Both the position numbers and the translations under genes were made by a program. 64,000 nucleotides of DNA from contig DASPTQ010000071.1 in NCBI GenBank assembly GCA_035623335.1, positions 38,838 through 102,837 on the forward strand, written 5' to 3'. Of the stretch, positions 44,956 through 54,598 are shown in pieces (within the stretch, counting starts at the first letter, position 1; each line of letters begins with the position of its first letter). The stretch comes from JAFAGX01 sp035623335. GTDB taxonomy: Bacteria > Acidobacteriota > Terriglobia > Terriglobales > Acidobacteriaceae. The notes under the pieces were generated by a model. It made no database searches and was not told where the DNA came from. It worked only from the letters and a program-made list of their open reading frames with translations.

Positions 44956-44983
44956 ATAGTATCTCAACCACAGGTCTTGTCAT
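44956..44983 (-). promoter_or_regulatory. Candidate promoter of the TonB receptor at 44887
   Basis: On the minus strand ATGACA (44983-44978), 16-base spacer and TACTAT (44961-44956) resemble -35 and -10 boxes. The leader to ATG 44887 would be about 60 nt. Confidence 0.3.
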
Positions 44984-45025
44984 CGGGTCATAAAGTCGCA
45001 CCGATCCCGATTGCAAGGAGTGCAG

Positions 45026-45892
45026 TTAGCGCCAGCTGAACAAATTGTGGGTATGGTTGAATTCGATTCGGTGCGGTTTCAGGGCGGCAGTGCCGAGGTA
45101 GCCATCGATCCCGGGAAGTACGTCACTCGGGGGGCCTTTGACCAGTATGGCCTTGCCCTCCAATGTCTTAGATCCCAGCTGGACATCCGGCAAGGTCACG
45201 CGTCTGCCCGCCAACCTTGATCCCACTAGAACCTCCGTCGGGTCGTCGTACAGGATCAAGTGGGGTATCTGAAGTTTAAGTCGGTTCTCGAACAGAAACA
45301 TGCCTTCTGTGCCGGTGTCCACGAGCACGTTGATCCTACGGCCCTGCACCTCGAGTTCGACGATCATCCCGGTTTCGTGATGGTTGGCCGAGGAACTTTG
45401 ACCGTCCTGCTGGTGAAAGGAGAGGACCCTCTTGTCGTAGTCGACAGCGAAATCAGCGAGTGAAAGCAGGTCGGCTCCAATAATTGCGACTGCAGTACTG
45501 GCGAAGGGAGATAATTTTTGGAGATCGCCTACCAGCAGCGGGACATTCGTCGCATGTACTGGCCCAATAAGCACTTCCGGAAACACACCCAGGCCAGCGT
45601 CCACATACCGATCGAAGTCGAAAAGCCTTTTCGTATGTGGCAGTACACCCAGGTCTCGAGCCAGGTTCCGGTCCACGATACTATGGGTCGCGCCGGTGTC
45701 CAGGATAAATTTCAGGCCGGTGCTGGTTCCAATCGCTCCCTCGAACTCGATCAAGAAGCCATTCGCCAGGACAAACGGGATTTCCCTAGTATCCCCGGAA
45801 ACCTGCGCGCGTGCCTGTTTCTGGCAGCAAAAACCGAATGCCATAATCCCGCAGAGCTGCAAGCCAAGAGAGAGCTTCAATCGGACCGCCAA
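45026..45892 (-). CDS. Secreted retropepsin-like aspartyl protease
   Basis: A 288-residue protein with two aspartic-protease motifs: DTGATHS (65-71) and DTGTEG (192-197). AIIGADLLS (136-144) is the second conserved block of the retropepsin-like family. Having two DTG sites in one chain suggests an internal duplication, so it may act as a monomer, unlike single-DTG viral-type enzymes. The N-terminus is signal-like (LQLCGIMAFGFCCQKQARAQ, 11-30). The first start is a TTG at 45892; ATG 45844 is an alternative with a shorter signal. It lies between the TonB receptor and the winged-helix/TolB regulator, and its substrate is unknown. Confidence 0.8.
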   Translation of the reverse strand: MAVRLKLSLGLQLCGIMAFGFCCQKQARAQVSGDTREIPFVLANGFLIEFEGAIGTSTGLKFILDTGATHSIVDRNLARDLGVLPHTKRLFDFDRYVDAGLGVFPEVLIGPVHATNVPLLVGDLQKLSPFASTAVAIIGADLLSLADFAVDYDKRVLSFHQQDGQSSSANHHETGMIVELEVQGRRINVLVDTGTEGMFLFENRLKLQIPHLILYDDPTEVLVGSRLAGRRVTLPDVQLGSKTLEGKAILVKGPPSDVLPGIDGYLGTAALKPHRIEFNHTHNLFSWR

Positions 45893-46087
45893 CCGAAGCG
45901 TCGGTGGTCTCGAATCTCCCCTGGGGAATCGGCAACCTCAATTCACCCGACCTATTCTGTATGTCTTGACTTTGTCTCCTCTCTAATGGTCCTATTTTCA
46001 AACAACTAGCCTCGAGGCCGCCCGGCGTGCCCCTGTGCGATCGGGCGAGTTCGGCTCACACGATCCACGGAGTTCTACGGGGACGCC

Positions 46088-48196
46088 ATGAAGCAATCCG
46101 ACGCCAACCCGAAATTCGAAGATTTTGAAGTAGACCTCCGAACCGGCGAGTTGCTGAGGTCGGGCGTCAGGGTCAAGCTTCAGGATCAGCCCTTCAAGAT
46201 CCTGGTAGCTCTTCTGGAGCACCCTGGCGAATTGGTGACACGCGAGGAACTCCGTCGGCGTATTTGGCCAACCGAATCCTTCGGCGATTTTGACCACGCC
46301 GTCAATATCGCTGTCGGCAAGCTGCGGGCCGCCCTCGGTGATTCGCCCGAAACGCCCCGGTTTATCGAGACCCTCCCGCGGCGTGGATACCGATTTGTTG
46401 CGCCGGTAACGGGTCAGTGCCCGCATACCATCGGGGCGAAGGCAGAACCTCGACCTGCGGCCAGCCCCTCAAGCACGGCCATCGTGCTCGGTTGCATGCT
46501 GCTGGCCGCTGTCGGCTTCATCTATTGGCGCATTGAAAGTCGCAGGACCACGGTGGTCGCCGCACCCGCCGCTCCCGTGCAAGTACCCTTCACGTCGTAT
46601 GAAGGAAACGAAACGGCGCCAACTTTCTCCCCAGACGGCTCGCAAATTGCCTTCGCATGGGACGGCAGCCCGTCGGCGCACGGCCAGGGTCTCGATCTCT
46701 ATGTGAAGACGATCGGGAGCGAAACTCTCGTGCGACTGACGGAGCACCCGTCCGAATGGCTCAGCGCTGCCTGGTCACCCGACGGAACGCAAATCGCGTT
46801 TCATCGTCTGGAGGGAGCGCAGACGGGGATCTACATGGTTCCTGCCCTGGGGGGGCCGGAACGAAAGCTGCGTTCGACCCGTACACCCTATTCCGTGGCC
46901 GCTCCGATCAGCTGGTCACCAGACGGTAAGTGGATTGGGTTTAGCGATCAGTTTCCGAACGATCCACATGACCACTTGTTTCTGTTGTCACCAATTACGC
47001 TCGAAACGCAATCGATTCCGCCGGATCCCCAATGTCTGCACGAAGCAAATCCGACGTTCTCGCATGCGGGAGACAAGCTGGCCAATGTATGTGTACGCAG
47101 CACTCGTGATTTCCTGATCTATTGGCGCTCCGCACCAAACGGTACCCCCAATCTGATCACCGAAGCACCGAACGTCATTGGCGGTCTTTGCTGGTCGGCT
47201 GACGACACTCGCCTGATTTTCTCGCAGGCTAAGGATAATTTCCCAGAATTGGACGAGGTCTCGATCGCGGACGGGTCAGTGCGGCAACTTTCCTTTGCCT
47301 ATGATCCGAGCTGGCCGGCCGTATCTCCCAAAGGTGACAAGCTTGCCTACGTGAATAACTCCGGCATTTCCAACATTTGGCGAAAAGACCTGCTGCACCC
47401 GGAACAACCTGCGATAAAGCTCATCCATTCCACCCAAGGGCAAGACTCTGCTCAATATTCGCCGGATGGCCACCAGGTCGTGTTCGACACGGGCATCGGG
47501 GGCTATTGGGAGGTATGGATGGCAGAAGCGGACGGTAGCAAGTTGGTTCAGCTATCGAGATTGAATTCCGTGACTGGTGCTCCACGCTGGTCGCCAGATG
47601 GGACGAAGATTGCGTTCGGTTGGAAGCAGGCGGAACGTTCCGAGATTTACATCGTAGACCCTTTGGAGCGAGTGCCCCGAAAGCTTGTGACGGACGTCCG
47701 AGAAATATCCGACCCAAGCTGGTCTCACGATGGCCAGTGGATTTACTTTCGATCCTACGGACCGCGTGGTCAAGAACTTTACCGCTGTCCCGCGAATGGC
47801 GGAAAGGCCATATCTCTTCCTGGCGGGCCCGACGGTGTCTCGCTCGAGGAGTCACTGGATGGCGATACCGTGTACTTTGCTGCGCGGGAATGGCACACCC
47901 CTCTGCGCAGGCTCTCTCTGACGGAGAAGTTTCCCGAATCCATCGTTCCAGGGATGCCCGAGATTCTCACCTTTAACCTGTGGACGGTCGCGCAAACTGG
48001 GATTTTCTTTGTACCAGCGGAGGCTCCGAAATCCCTGCGATATTTCGATTTCCGCACGGGAAAGGGACGTGAGCTCTTCACGGTGCAAAAGGAGTTCGCA
48101 GGTGGTTTGTCGGTCTCACCCGACGGGCGTTACCTGTTGTTCTCGCAGGTCGACGAAGCAAACTCCGACATTGTTCTAGTACGGGATTTCCACTGA
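46088..48196 (+). CDS. CadC-like winged-helix regulator with TolB-type beta-propeller
   Basis: A 702-residue membrane-anchored regulator. The N-terminus is an OmpR/PhoB-type winged helix (about 8-112: RVKLQDQPFKILVALLEHPG, ELVTREELRRRIWP, PRRGYRFVAPV). A membrane segment (about 137-155, AIVLGCMLLAAVGFIYW) and a long TolB/PD40 propeller (about 175-700, with repeated SPDGxxIAF motifs such as FSPDGSQIAFAWDG and WSPDGTKIAFG) follow. There is no phospho-receiver domain. This DNA-binding-plus-propeller design is heavily expanded in Acidobacteria and is thought to couple an envelope signal to transcription. The signal and targets are unknown. GGGGAC stands before ATG 46088. It is divergent from the protease gene, 195 bp away. 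Confidence 0.9.
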   Translation: MKQSDANPKFEDFEVDLRTGELLRSGVRVKLQDQPFKILVALLEHPGELVTREELRRRIWPTESFGDFDHAVNIAVGKLRAALGDSPETPRFIETLPRRGYRFVAPVTGQCPHTIGAKAEPRPAASPSSTAIVLGCMLLAAVGFIYWRIESRRTTVVAAPAAPVQVPFTSYEGNETAPTFSPDGSQIAFAWDGSPSAHGQGLDLYVKTIGSETLVRLTEHPSEWLSAAWSPDGTQIAFHRLEGAQTGIYMVPALGGPERKLRSTRTPYSVAAPISWSPDGKWIGFSDQFPNDPHDHLFLLSPITLETQSIPPDPQCLHEANPTFSHAGDKLANVCVRSTRDFLIYWRSAPNGTPNLITEAPNVIGGLCWSADDTRLIFSQAKDNFPELDEVSIADGSVRQLSFAYDPSWPAVSPKGDKLAYVNNSGISNIWRKDLLHPEQPAIKLIHSTQGQDSAQYSPDGHQVVFDTGIGGYWEVWMAEADGSKLVQLSRLNSVTGAPRWSPDGTKIAFGWKQAERSEIYIVDPLERVPRKLVTDVREISDPSWSHDGQWIYFRSYGPRGQELYRCPANGGKAISLPGGPDGVSLEESLDGDTVYFAAREWHTPLRRLSLTEKFPESIVPGMPEILTFNLWTVAQTGIFFVPAEAPKSLRYFDFRTGKGRELFTVQKEFAGGLSVSPDGRYLLFSQVDEANSDIVLVRDFH

Positions 48197-48507
48197 GACA
48201 TGCCCGTAAGATGTAGCCGCCGGTCAGAATCGCTCTCCTGACAAACGGGCTTAAGGCTTATCGATCGGTTCGGCACACCAGCGAGCCGAGCAACGTTCGA
48301 AACCCGGAAGGCGCATGGCCGGTGTCCTCGCCATTGGCGTTTTAAGGCGAAACGATGGAATCTACGCTGCGCTTCGCCTCTGCAGTCGCCTCACAAGACG
48401 GACGCAACCGCGGAGACCTGACGTTGGCCTCACTCAAACCCCACTACGCTTGCCTCAGAATTGCCCACCCTTTGCGACCACCCCGAATCAAGCCTGTTTG
48501 CGGACAG
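48197..48507. other. Gene-free stretch between convergent genes
   Basis: GCCCGT near 48203 and ACGGGC near 48246 can pair across a long loop with an inner TCAG/CTGA helix, a possible weak terminator for the regulator gene. Nothing else is evident. Confidence 0.3.
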
Positions 48508-51500
48508 CTAATACGTCACGATCACCGCTTCGTAGTCGATATCCGCGGAGTCTGAGGAGTTATTCGACGAAAGCTGGATCCAGATCTGGCCGTTGCTCGA
48601 ATTCACATAGTTGGACAACGTGCCCGGTACGGTGAACGTCAGGATCGTCCACGCGCCCCAATCCGGCGCACCCGCGTTGGTGCCCAGGGTCACGTATGCC
48701 GCAGTCGTCCAATTGTAGACGGACCAGGTCCATGTCTGGTTCGCCGCCGAGGGCCCTTGGTAATTGACCTCGACTTGCATATTGGTGACAGAACTTGTAG
48801 CAATCGTCGTGGGCAGACTGAACACTTGATAGCCCGTGTACAGGCCATCGAATTCGACATATTTGTTCCAAGTATTCGCCGTCCCCGACTCGTCCAAAAT
48901 GTCGATCGAGCTCGCCACCGGCTGACCTCCCGTCGACCCTACCGTCGTCACATAGGAAGAGGGCACGAGTGTGATTGTGGATCCCGAGGTGCTGACCGCG
49001 GTGTTGGTAAGCGCAAAACTAGCTGCCGTTGATACTCCCGACACGCTCGCGGTCACGGTGTAGCTGCCCGCGGTGGAGTTCGCCGTGAACGCCGCCGATG
49101 TCGCCACTCCCGATGCGTTCGTCGTCGCCGTGTTCACGCCGCCGGCAAAGCTGCCAGATGCTCCGCTGCTCGGAGCCGTGAAAGTGACGGTCACGCCACT
49201 CAGAAGGTTTCCCTTAGAGTCCTTTACCGTCGCGCTCAGCGGGCTGGCGAAAGCGGTGCTGACCGTGGCGCTCTGTGGCGTCCCACCTGTCGCCGTGATC
49301 GAAGCAGGGCTCCCGGCTTGGTTGGTGAGCGCAAAGCTAGCCGGCGTCGAAACACCCGCCACACTCGCCGTTACGGTGTAACTGCCCGCCGTGGCATTCG
49401 CCGTGAACGCCGCCGATGTCGCCACTCCCGATGCATTCGTCGTCGCCGTGTTCAGGCCGCCCGCAAAGCTGCCCGATGCTCCACTGCTTGGAGCCGTGAA
49501 AGTGACGGTCACCCCGCTCACTCCGGCGCCGCTCGAATTCTCCACCGTTACCACCAGAGGATTCGCAAACGCGGTGCCCACGGTTGCAGTTTGAGGCGTT
49601 CCGCTCGTTGCCGTTATCGAGCTTGCGCTAGCCGCTTGATTGGTGAGCGCAAAGCTAGCCGGCGTCGAAACGCCCGACACGCTCGCGGTTACCGTGTAGC
49701 TGCCCGCGGTGGAATTCGCCGTGAATACTGCCGATGTCGCTACTCCCGATGCGTTCGTCGTCGTCGTGTTCACGCCGCCCGCAAAGCTGCCAGATGCCCC
49801 GCTGCTCGGAGCCGTGAAAGTGACGGTTACGCCACTCACTCCGCCGCCGCTCGAATTCTCCACCGTAACTACCAGTGGATTCGCAAACGCGGTGCCCACG
49901 GTTGCGGTTTGGGGCGTTCCGCTTGTTGCCGTTATCGAGCTTGCGCTAGCCGCTTGATTGGTGAGCCGGAAGCGCGCCGTTTTCGACACTCCTGCCACGC
50001 TTGCCGTCACGCTATAGCTGCCCGTTGTGGAGTTGGCCGTAAACAGCGCCGAGGTTGCCAACCCCGAAGAATTCGTCACTGCTGTATTCACACCTCCGGC
50101 AAAGCTGCCCGATGCGCCGCTGCTCGGAGCCGTGAAGGTGACGATTACCCCGCTCACCGGGTTCCCATTGCTGGTCTCCAGTAACGCCACCAACGGATTG
50201 GCAAACGCGGTTCCGACCGGAGCACTCTGGGGCGTTCCACTGCTGGCCGAGACCGATGCCGGGGTGCTCGAAGTGTTCTTGACCGCGAAGCTGTAGGTGG
50301 TATTAGTCGAGGGCGCCACAAAGGTCCGCGGATTCGCCGTTGAACCGTCGCTCCAGCTGACGAACTGGTATGGGGTCGAGGGAGAGACCTGTACTGTGCA
50401 ACTAGCGCCGGGCGTCCACGTCAACGTGGTCGGCGTCAGGTAACCGCCGGTGCTGCAGCCGGTTCCCGTCACGCTGAAAGTTATGGTCGCTACGTTTGCG
50501 GTTATGGTGATCTGCGGCGGTGGTGTTCCGTTGTAGAAACGCTCGGCCGAAGTAATCCCAGCCGAGCTGCCGCCGGTATTTGTGCCTCCGGCTGCCAACA
50601 CCGAGCCGTCGCTCAGCGCGGTCAGCGTATGTGCATACCGTACCTGTGACATGCTCGCGGTGATCGACCACGTTTGCGTTGCTGCAGTGAAGATTTGTGC
50701 CGTGTTCATGACGCTCTGCGGCGTGGCGCAACACGAATAGCCTCCGGACACCAACATCTCAGCGCCGCTGGAAAGCACGGCCGAAGCCAGGAGGTAGGCA
50801 CCTGTACTCATGACCGGCATTTGCTGCCATGATTGGGTGGTAGTCGAATAGAGTTCGTCGGAGGAAAGCCCGCTACAGCAGCCGCCAGGATCGCCTCCGG
50901 CCACCAGCACTTCGTCACCGGTTAACAGGCCGGAAGTCGCGTAATATCGGGCGGCATTCAGATTGCCGACCGCCGTCCAGGTCCCGGTGGCTGGATTGTA
51001 GACTTCCGATGCGCTGACCACCTCCGGCCCCGCGGGCAGTTGCAGGGAAGTACCCCCCTCCACGAGCACGGTCCCATTGGTGAGCACGTTGGCGGTGTGG
51101 AAGACGTGCATGCTGACCATCGAGCCAGTCAGGGTCCATTGGCCGGTTGCGGGATTCCACAACTCACTGGAGGTAAGAGCCTCGGAGATCGTCTGGGTAC
51201 TGCCGGGTTCGATGCCCGTGGTGCAGCAGCCACCGGCCACCAGCACCATGCCATTTGGCAATAGCGACGCGGTGTGCCCGTAGCGCGAGACGTTCATGCT
51301 GCCCGTCACCGTCCAGGTTTGGGTCGTGGGATTATAGATTTCCGCCGATGTACCGGTCGCGTCGCCTCCGGCGACAAGAACCTCGCCGTTACTGAGCAGG
51401 GTCGCGGTGTGGTTGTAGCGCGCGTTGGTCATGCTGCCGACCACCGTCCAGCTATTCGTGGCCGGGTTGTAGATCTCGGCTGTGGCGGTGTCGGTGACCG

Positions 51501-51720
51501 TCGAATTGACCCAGCCACCCGCGACGAGCACGTCCCCGTTGTTCAGCAGCGTCGCGGTGTGGGACGAGCGGGCCGTCGACATATTTCCTGCGGATGTCCA
51601 CGTCGCCGTCTGAGCACTTGCGGTTCCCGGGAGCACAAGACCGATGCCGAGCAAAAGCCACAGCGTCAAACGGCAGACGCAGGCACAGTGGTTGCGCGCA
51701 ATGCGCAGTCGGTTCATCAC
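48508..51720 (-). CDS. Kelch-repeat plus Ig-like (Big_1-type) repeat surface protein
   Basis: A 1070-residue secreted protein. The N-terminal signal is followed by about seven Kelch-like blades (about 40-395: MSTARSSHTATLLNNGDVLVAGG and kin, shown as SSHTATLLNNGDVLVAGG) forming a galactose-oxidase-style propeller. A short InlB-type segment (about 405-480) and four Ig-like repeats of exactly 106 residues (about 480-910) come next. The C-terminal domain (about 930-1070) has a jelly-roll look. Such architectures occur in adhesins and glycan-binding surface proteins. Start ATG 51720 is preceded by GAGGAGGT at a good distance. No catalytic residues of galactose oxidase were traced. Confidence 0.85.
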   Translation of the reverse strand: MMNRLRIARNHCACVCRLTLWLLLGIGLVLPGTASAQTATWTSAGNMSTARSSHTATLLNNGDVLVAGGWVNSTVTDTATAEIYNPATNSWTVVGSMTNARYNHTATLLSNGEVLVAGGDATGTSAEIYNPTTQTWTVTGSMNVSRYGHTASLLPNGMVLVAGGCCTTGIEPGSTQTISEALTSSELWNPATGQWTLTGSMVSMHVFHTANVLTNGTVLVEGGTSLQLPAGPEVVSASEVYNPATGTWTAVGNLNAARYYATSGLLTGDEVLVAGGDPGGCCSGLSSDELYSTTTQSWQQMPVMSTGAYLLASAVLSSGAEMLVSGGYSCCATPQSVMNTAQIFTAATQTWSITASMSQVRYAHTLTALSDGSVLAAGGTNTGGSSAGITSAERFYNGTPPPQITITANVATITFSVTGTGCSTGGYLTPTTLTWTPGASCTVQVSPSTPYQFVSWSDGSTANPRTFVAPSTNTTYSFAVKNTSSTPASVSASSGTPQSAPVGTAFANPLVALLETSNGNPVSGVIVTFTAPSSGASGSFAGGVNTAVTNSSGLATSALFTANSTTGSYSVTASVAGVSKTARFRLTNQAASASSITATSGTPQTATVGTAFANPLVVTVENSSGGGVSGVTVTFTAPSSGASGSFAGGVNTTTTNASGVATSAVFTANSTAGSYTVTASVSGVSTPASFALTNQAASASSITATSGTPQTATVGTAFANPLVVTVENSSGAGVSGVTVTFTAPSSGASGSFAGGLNTATTNASGVATSAAFTANATAGSYTVTASVAGVSTPASFALTNQAGSPASITATGGTPQSATVSTAFASPLSATVKDSKGNLLSGVTVTFTAPSSGASGSFAGGVNTATTNASGVATSAAFTANSTAGSYTVTASVSGVSTAASFALTNTAVSTSGSTITLVPSSYVTTVGSTGGQPVASSIDILDESGTANTWNKYVEFDGLYTGYQVFSLPTTIATSSVTNMQVEVNYQGPSAANQTWTWSVYNWTTAAYVTLGTNAGAPDWGAWTILTFTVPGTLSNYVNSSNGQIWIQLSSNNSSDSADIDYEAVIVTY
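49004..50275 (-). repeat. Four tandem 318-bp coding repeats
   Basis: Matching boundaries fall at 49004, 49322, 49640, 49958 and 50276: four units of exactly 318 bp (106 residues) without indels. The units at 49322 and 49640 are the most alike at DNA level, the one at 49958 the most diverged, as expected for recent internal duplication. Confidence 0.9.
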
Positions 51721-52502
51721 AGACCTCCTCGATCTCTTGTCATACCCTTGTGCAGAGAGGGCGGCGGATTCGGCCAGGGTGAGGAAAAATGCTAGCGTGT
51801 GGATCTGGCAGCCGAAAGAGGTCCAGCTTCCATGGAGTCAGGGAGCATAAACTACCGGGCCGCAGGGTGCATCTCGGAGGAGAAACAAGTCCCCGCCTAG
51901 GATGTGATTCGTGGGTGGCGGGTGTTCGGTGAAGTTTAGACCGGACGATAGGCCCTTCGAGCAGCGGCTACTTGCAAAAGAGTTAACCACTAACAATGGT
52001 CCCGCAGGGTACGAGGACCAGAGTCCCGTTGTTGTCTATGGTTTACTCAGCTCGAAACCGGTTTGTGGGAACAGAGGCCGGACGGTTCGCTTCAGTCGAA
52101 CTCCGCCACGCCTTGAGGCCGGTATCGAGGCTGAAGGTTTCATATCCGGCAGGCGATGCAGAGTGGCTGGATTTCGAATCCCTCACCTAGGAGCTGAGAT
52201 CCCAGAGGGCGATGCGGTCCATGATGACCAATTCCAGCCCTCTCTTTCACGGCGGAACATTGCCTTCGTCCCCCTGCTCTTCGTTGACCAGGAGGGCCAA
52301 ATTTCATGGCTCCTGCGTCAATGTACGGTTTCGTTTTGCCAGTCAGGTAGGGACGTTTCCGCACGGGGAAAACGGGATTCGCAGACAGTCGCCCGAAAAA
52401 CATTTTTCATCACGAAAGCCGCCCCTGAATCTATAGGGAAAGGAATCCCAGTTTCACATTAAAGCGAGCCATTCAACCTGCGGTTCACATGAGGAGAGAG
52501 AC
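51721..52502. other. Gene-free stretch of 782 bp
   Basis: A frame of 183 codons is open on the plus strand (51911-52462), but it has no ribosome site and its amino-acid pattern is not protein-like. Minus-strand frames are equally poor. The end near 52490 holds the strong ribosome site of the DinB-like gene. Confidence 0.5.
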
Positions 52503-53006
52503 ATGTCCGTTACGGATCTTTTGTTGGGCGAGTTCGATGCAGAAATGAAAAGTACCCGCACGATGCTCGAGCGTGTGCCCTTCGACAAGCAGGGTTTCAA
52601 ACCGCACACCAAGTCGATGCCCCTGGACAAACTGGCTCCGCATGTGGCGGAGTTAGCCGGCTTTGGCGCCACCATCCTGACCACCCCAGAATTGGATTTC
52701 GGCACGGGCCCTCAACGCACTCGCCCGCCGTTTGAATCCGCAGGATTGTTGAAGGTTTTTGATGAGAACGTGGCCAAGGCGCGGGGTGCGCTGAAAGGCC
52801 TATCCGAAGAGGCGTGGACACAGCCTTGGAAGCTCAGTTTCCAGGGTAAGCCGATCTTTAGCGGCACCCGCTTTCTGGCGTACCGGCAGATGTTCTTGAA
52901 TCACCTGGTGCATCATCGCGCGCAGCTTGGCGTTTATCTTCGACTGAACGATAAACCGGTACCGGCTACGTACGGACCGTCGGCGGATGATACGTTGGGA
53001 TTCTAG
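52503..53006 (+). CDS. DinB-like (DinB/YfiT family) four-helix protein
   Basis: A 167-residue protein of the DinB/YfiT metal-binding four-helix family. Expected pieces are the first helix LLLGEFDAEMKSTRTML, PHTKSMPLDKLAPHVAELAG (His near 48), and the last helix FLNHLVHHRAQLGVYLRL with the His cluster (about 137-142). Members are often thiol-dependent S-transferases or have no known activity. ATG 52503 follows GAGGAGAGAG with ideal spacing. It is isolated: upstream 782 bp are empty and the next gene is on the other strand. Confidence 0.87.
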   Translation: MSVTDLLLGEFDAEMKSTRTMLERVPFDKQGFKPHTKSMPLDKLAPHVAELAGFGATILTTPELDFGTGPQRTRPPFESAGLLKVFDENVAKARGALKGLSEEAWTQPWKLSFQGKPIFSGTRFLAYRQMFLNHLVHHRAQLGVYLRLNDKPVPATYGPSADDTLGF

Positions 53007-53118
53007 GCTTCCACCAAGCGGGATCCATCAGGAACAGCCGCTCTCGAACGACCTGCTGAAGAAAGTATTAAGGATTGGCTTATCTTCTCTAGGGCGAGCG
53101 CTCTTGCTCTCCCCAAGG

Positions 53119-53892
53119 TTAGTACCCGCTGACCTTCTGATAGTTGGAATTTGTCGTCGTCACTTGAAGCTGCTTGGCAGTTGCATCAAGAACTGTTTGC
53201 TGCGCATAGTTCGTCCCGTCGGGTAGGCTAGCCATGTGAACCGCCAAGGTCACAACGTCCTTTGGATCGTCCATATAGGTGTTCACATTCAGGGCGCTGA
53301 CTTTCTTCGTGGCTGTGTCGAAAGAGAGCGTCATTTGATCGCCGGATTGAGCGTAGTTCTTAAATACAATCTGCAAGGCTTGTTCGCTCGGGTTCGGATT
53401 CAGCGAAGCGTTACCGGCCTCGAAGGCTTGGGCCATTTTCTGCGGGTCGGGCGGAACGTACTTGGCGAGCAGACTCTTCACCTGACCCATGTAGTCCTGC
53501 ATTTCTTCCTTCTTCTTCTCAATGATCCTCTGCTTCACTCTTCCCCCGCTAGGCGGTGGGGGAGGCGCTCCCTCGGGAGTTTTCTGTACTGTCCCGTCGG
53601 GTGCGTACTGGCATAGGAAGGTCCTTGGAGGCTTGGCTTCACCCTTGAGGGTAAGCTGGGTCGTCTCTGTCCACTGATACTGGTGTAGTTTCAACTGATT
53701 TTCCGCAACCGATTGCTTGACGGTTGCCAACTTCTGCTGCAGTTCTCCACCTGCCCCCCCGCCCATCTGCGCGATCGCAGGAACCACGGTGGCAAGCAGA
53801 ACTGCAGCGACGACGGCAGCGGGCTTACGGATATGGCGAGGCGTGCCGTTAGCTGGGTATGTTGCACCCTTATTGACTAGGGTTCGGTTCAT
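53119..53892 (-). CDS. Small secreted protein of unknown function
   Basis: A 257-residue protein. The signal peptide (AVVAAVLLATVVPAIAQ, about 25-41) is followed by GELQQKLATVKQSVAENQLKL, shown as ELQQKLATVKQSVAENQ, a YQWTETTQLTLKGE strand, a Pro-rich loop (PPPPPSGG) and a charged helix (RIIEKKKEEMQDYM). The C-terminal half (about 165-255) reads like a beta-rich lipoprotein-type domain (MTLSFDTATKKVSALNVNTY). AAGGAG lies 8 bases before ATG 53892. I have seen this layout in other acidobacterial genomes without a function. Its start codon overlaps the stop of a small questionable frame upstream. Confidence 0.75.
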   Translation of the reverse strand: MNRTLVNKGATYPANGTPRHIRKPAAVVAAVLLATVVPAIAQMGGGAGGELQQKLATVKQSVAENQLKLHQYQWTETTQLTLKGEAKPPRTFLCQYAPDGTVQKTPEGAPPPPPSGGRVKQRIIEKKKEEMQDYMGQVKSLLAKYVPPDPQKMAQAFEAGNASLNPNPSEQALQIVFKNYAQSGDQMTLSFDTATKKVSALNVNTYMDDPKDVVTLAVHMASLPDGTNYAQQTVLDATAKQLQVTTTNSNYQKVSGY

Positions 53893-54294
53893 CGTGAACT
53901 CTCCTTGGAGTCAAGAACTTGGAAGAAAAATCCAGTAGGCGTGGTTCTCACGGTTGGATCAACCGTGATATCGGCAGGCGTAGTATATGGGTTGCCGCAT
54001 TGGCTCAGCGGCGTGAGCTTAAGTTTGTCTTCGAGCGCGTTCACTTCTAGAAACTCTTCAGGGCCGTCTGCGCCAATCTGTACCAGTATCGACACGGGTC
54101 GCGTAGTCTTTCGACAGCTTGCCTTGATATCCGCAGTCATGCGTTCGGGTCATCGCCCCACAATTGGGCGCGCTGTAGTTTGTACCAGAGGGGCTGCAAC
54201 TGGTCGACTCGCAATTTTGACAGGGGACCCGCAATTCTCTGTGAGTCCACCGCACGCTGCACTTTTGCATTGTATCCCACCGATCTGAATTCAA
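53889..54294 (-). pseudogene. Possible split small gene (two overlapping frames)
   Basis: Two minus-strand frames abut: 54294-54058 (Cys-rich, PCQNCESTSCSPSGTNYS) and 54140-53889 (ILVQIGADGPEEFLEVNAL, TTPTGFFFQVLDSKESSR). Together they look like one protein broken by a frameshift near 54100. The second frame ends overlapping ATG 53892 of the next gene. Neither frame has a good ribosome site. I cannot name a family, so this is a weak call. Confidence 0.25.
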
Positions 54295-54357
54295 GCAGGC
54301 CGGATTGCCCTGTGGTTTGGGATCGATGTGGGCGGTGCGTTCCGAAGAGCTCGAAGC

Positions 54358-54598
54358 TCAGAATTCGTAGCGCAAGGCGAACTGCATCACCCGCGGGTTG
54401 GTCATCAGATGCGTATAGTTGCCGAAGTTTGGAACCGCGATGGAGTTGTTGCTTTCACTCGCGCTGCCGGAATTTCTGGTCGTTGAAGTCGAAGCGGGTT
54501 GAGTTGGTCACGTTGAATACTTCCCAGAATACTTCCCAGCGCAAGGCCAAACTCTGCTGTTCACTCCAAGGCATCTTCCAGCGTTTCGCAACGCCAAC
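54358..54598 (-). pseudogene. Remnant of a TonB-receptor C-terminus, frameshifted
   Basis: On the minus strand, VGVAKRWKMPWSEQQ, SLALRWEVF and FNVTNSTRFDFN read exactly like the last strands of an Oar-like TonB receptor. A 12-bp direct duplication (GAATACTTCCCA at 54515-54526 and 54527-54538) adds four residues (EVFWEVFN). Near 54470-54480 the frame slips, and the other frame continues NSIAVPNFGNYTHLMTNPR, VMQFALRYEF and a stop at 54358. The remaining 1000 or so residues of the receptor are absent. Its left side runs straight into the cpaB-like remnant. Confidence 0.8.

Noticed and set aside
49318..50184. Arg-rich 288-codon plus-strand frame over the Ig repeats
   Set aside because: It is the antisense shadow of the 318-bp repeats; its repetitiveness comes from the real gene on the other strand.
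49004..50275. CRISPR-like regular repeats
   Set aside because: Units are 318 bp, coding and without spacers, so they are protein repeats, not a CRISPR array.
51911..52462. Open frame of 183 codons on the plus strand
   Set aside because: No ribosome site, no signal or domain pattern, and composition unlike neighbouring proteins; treated as chance.
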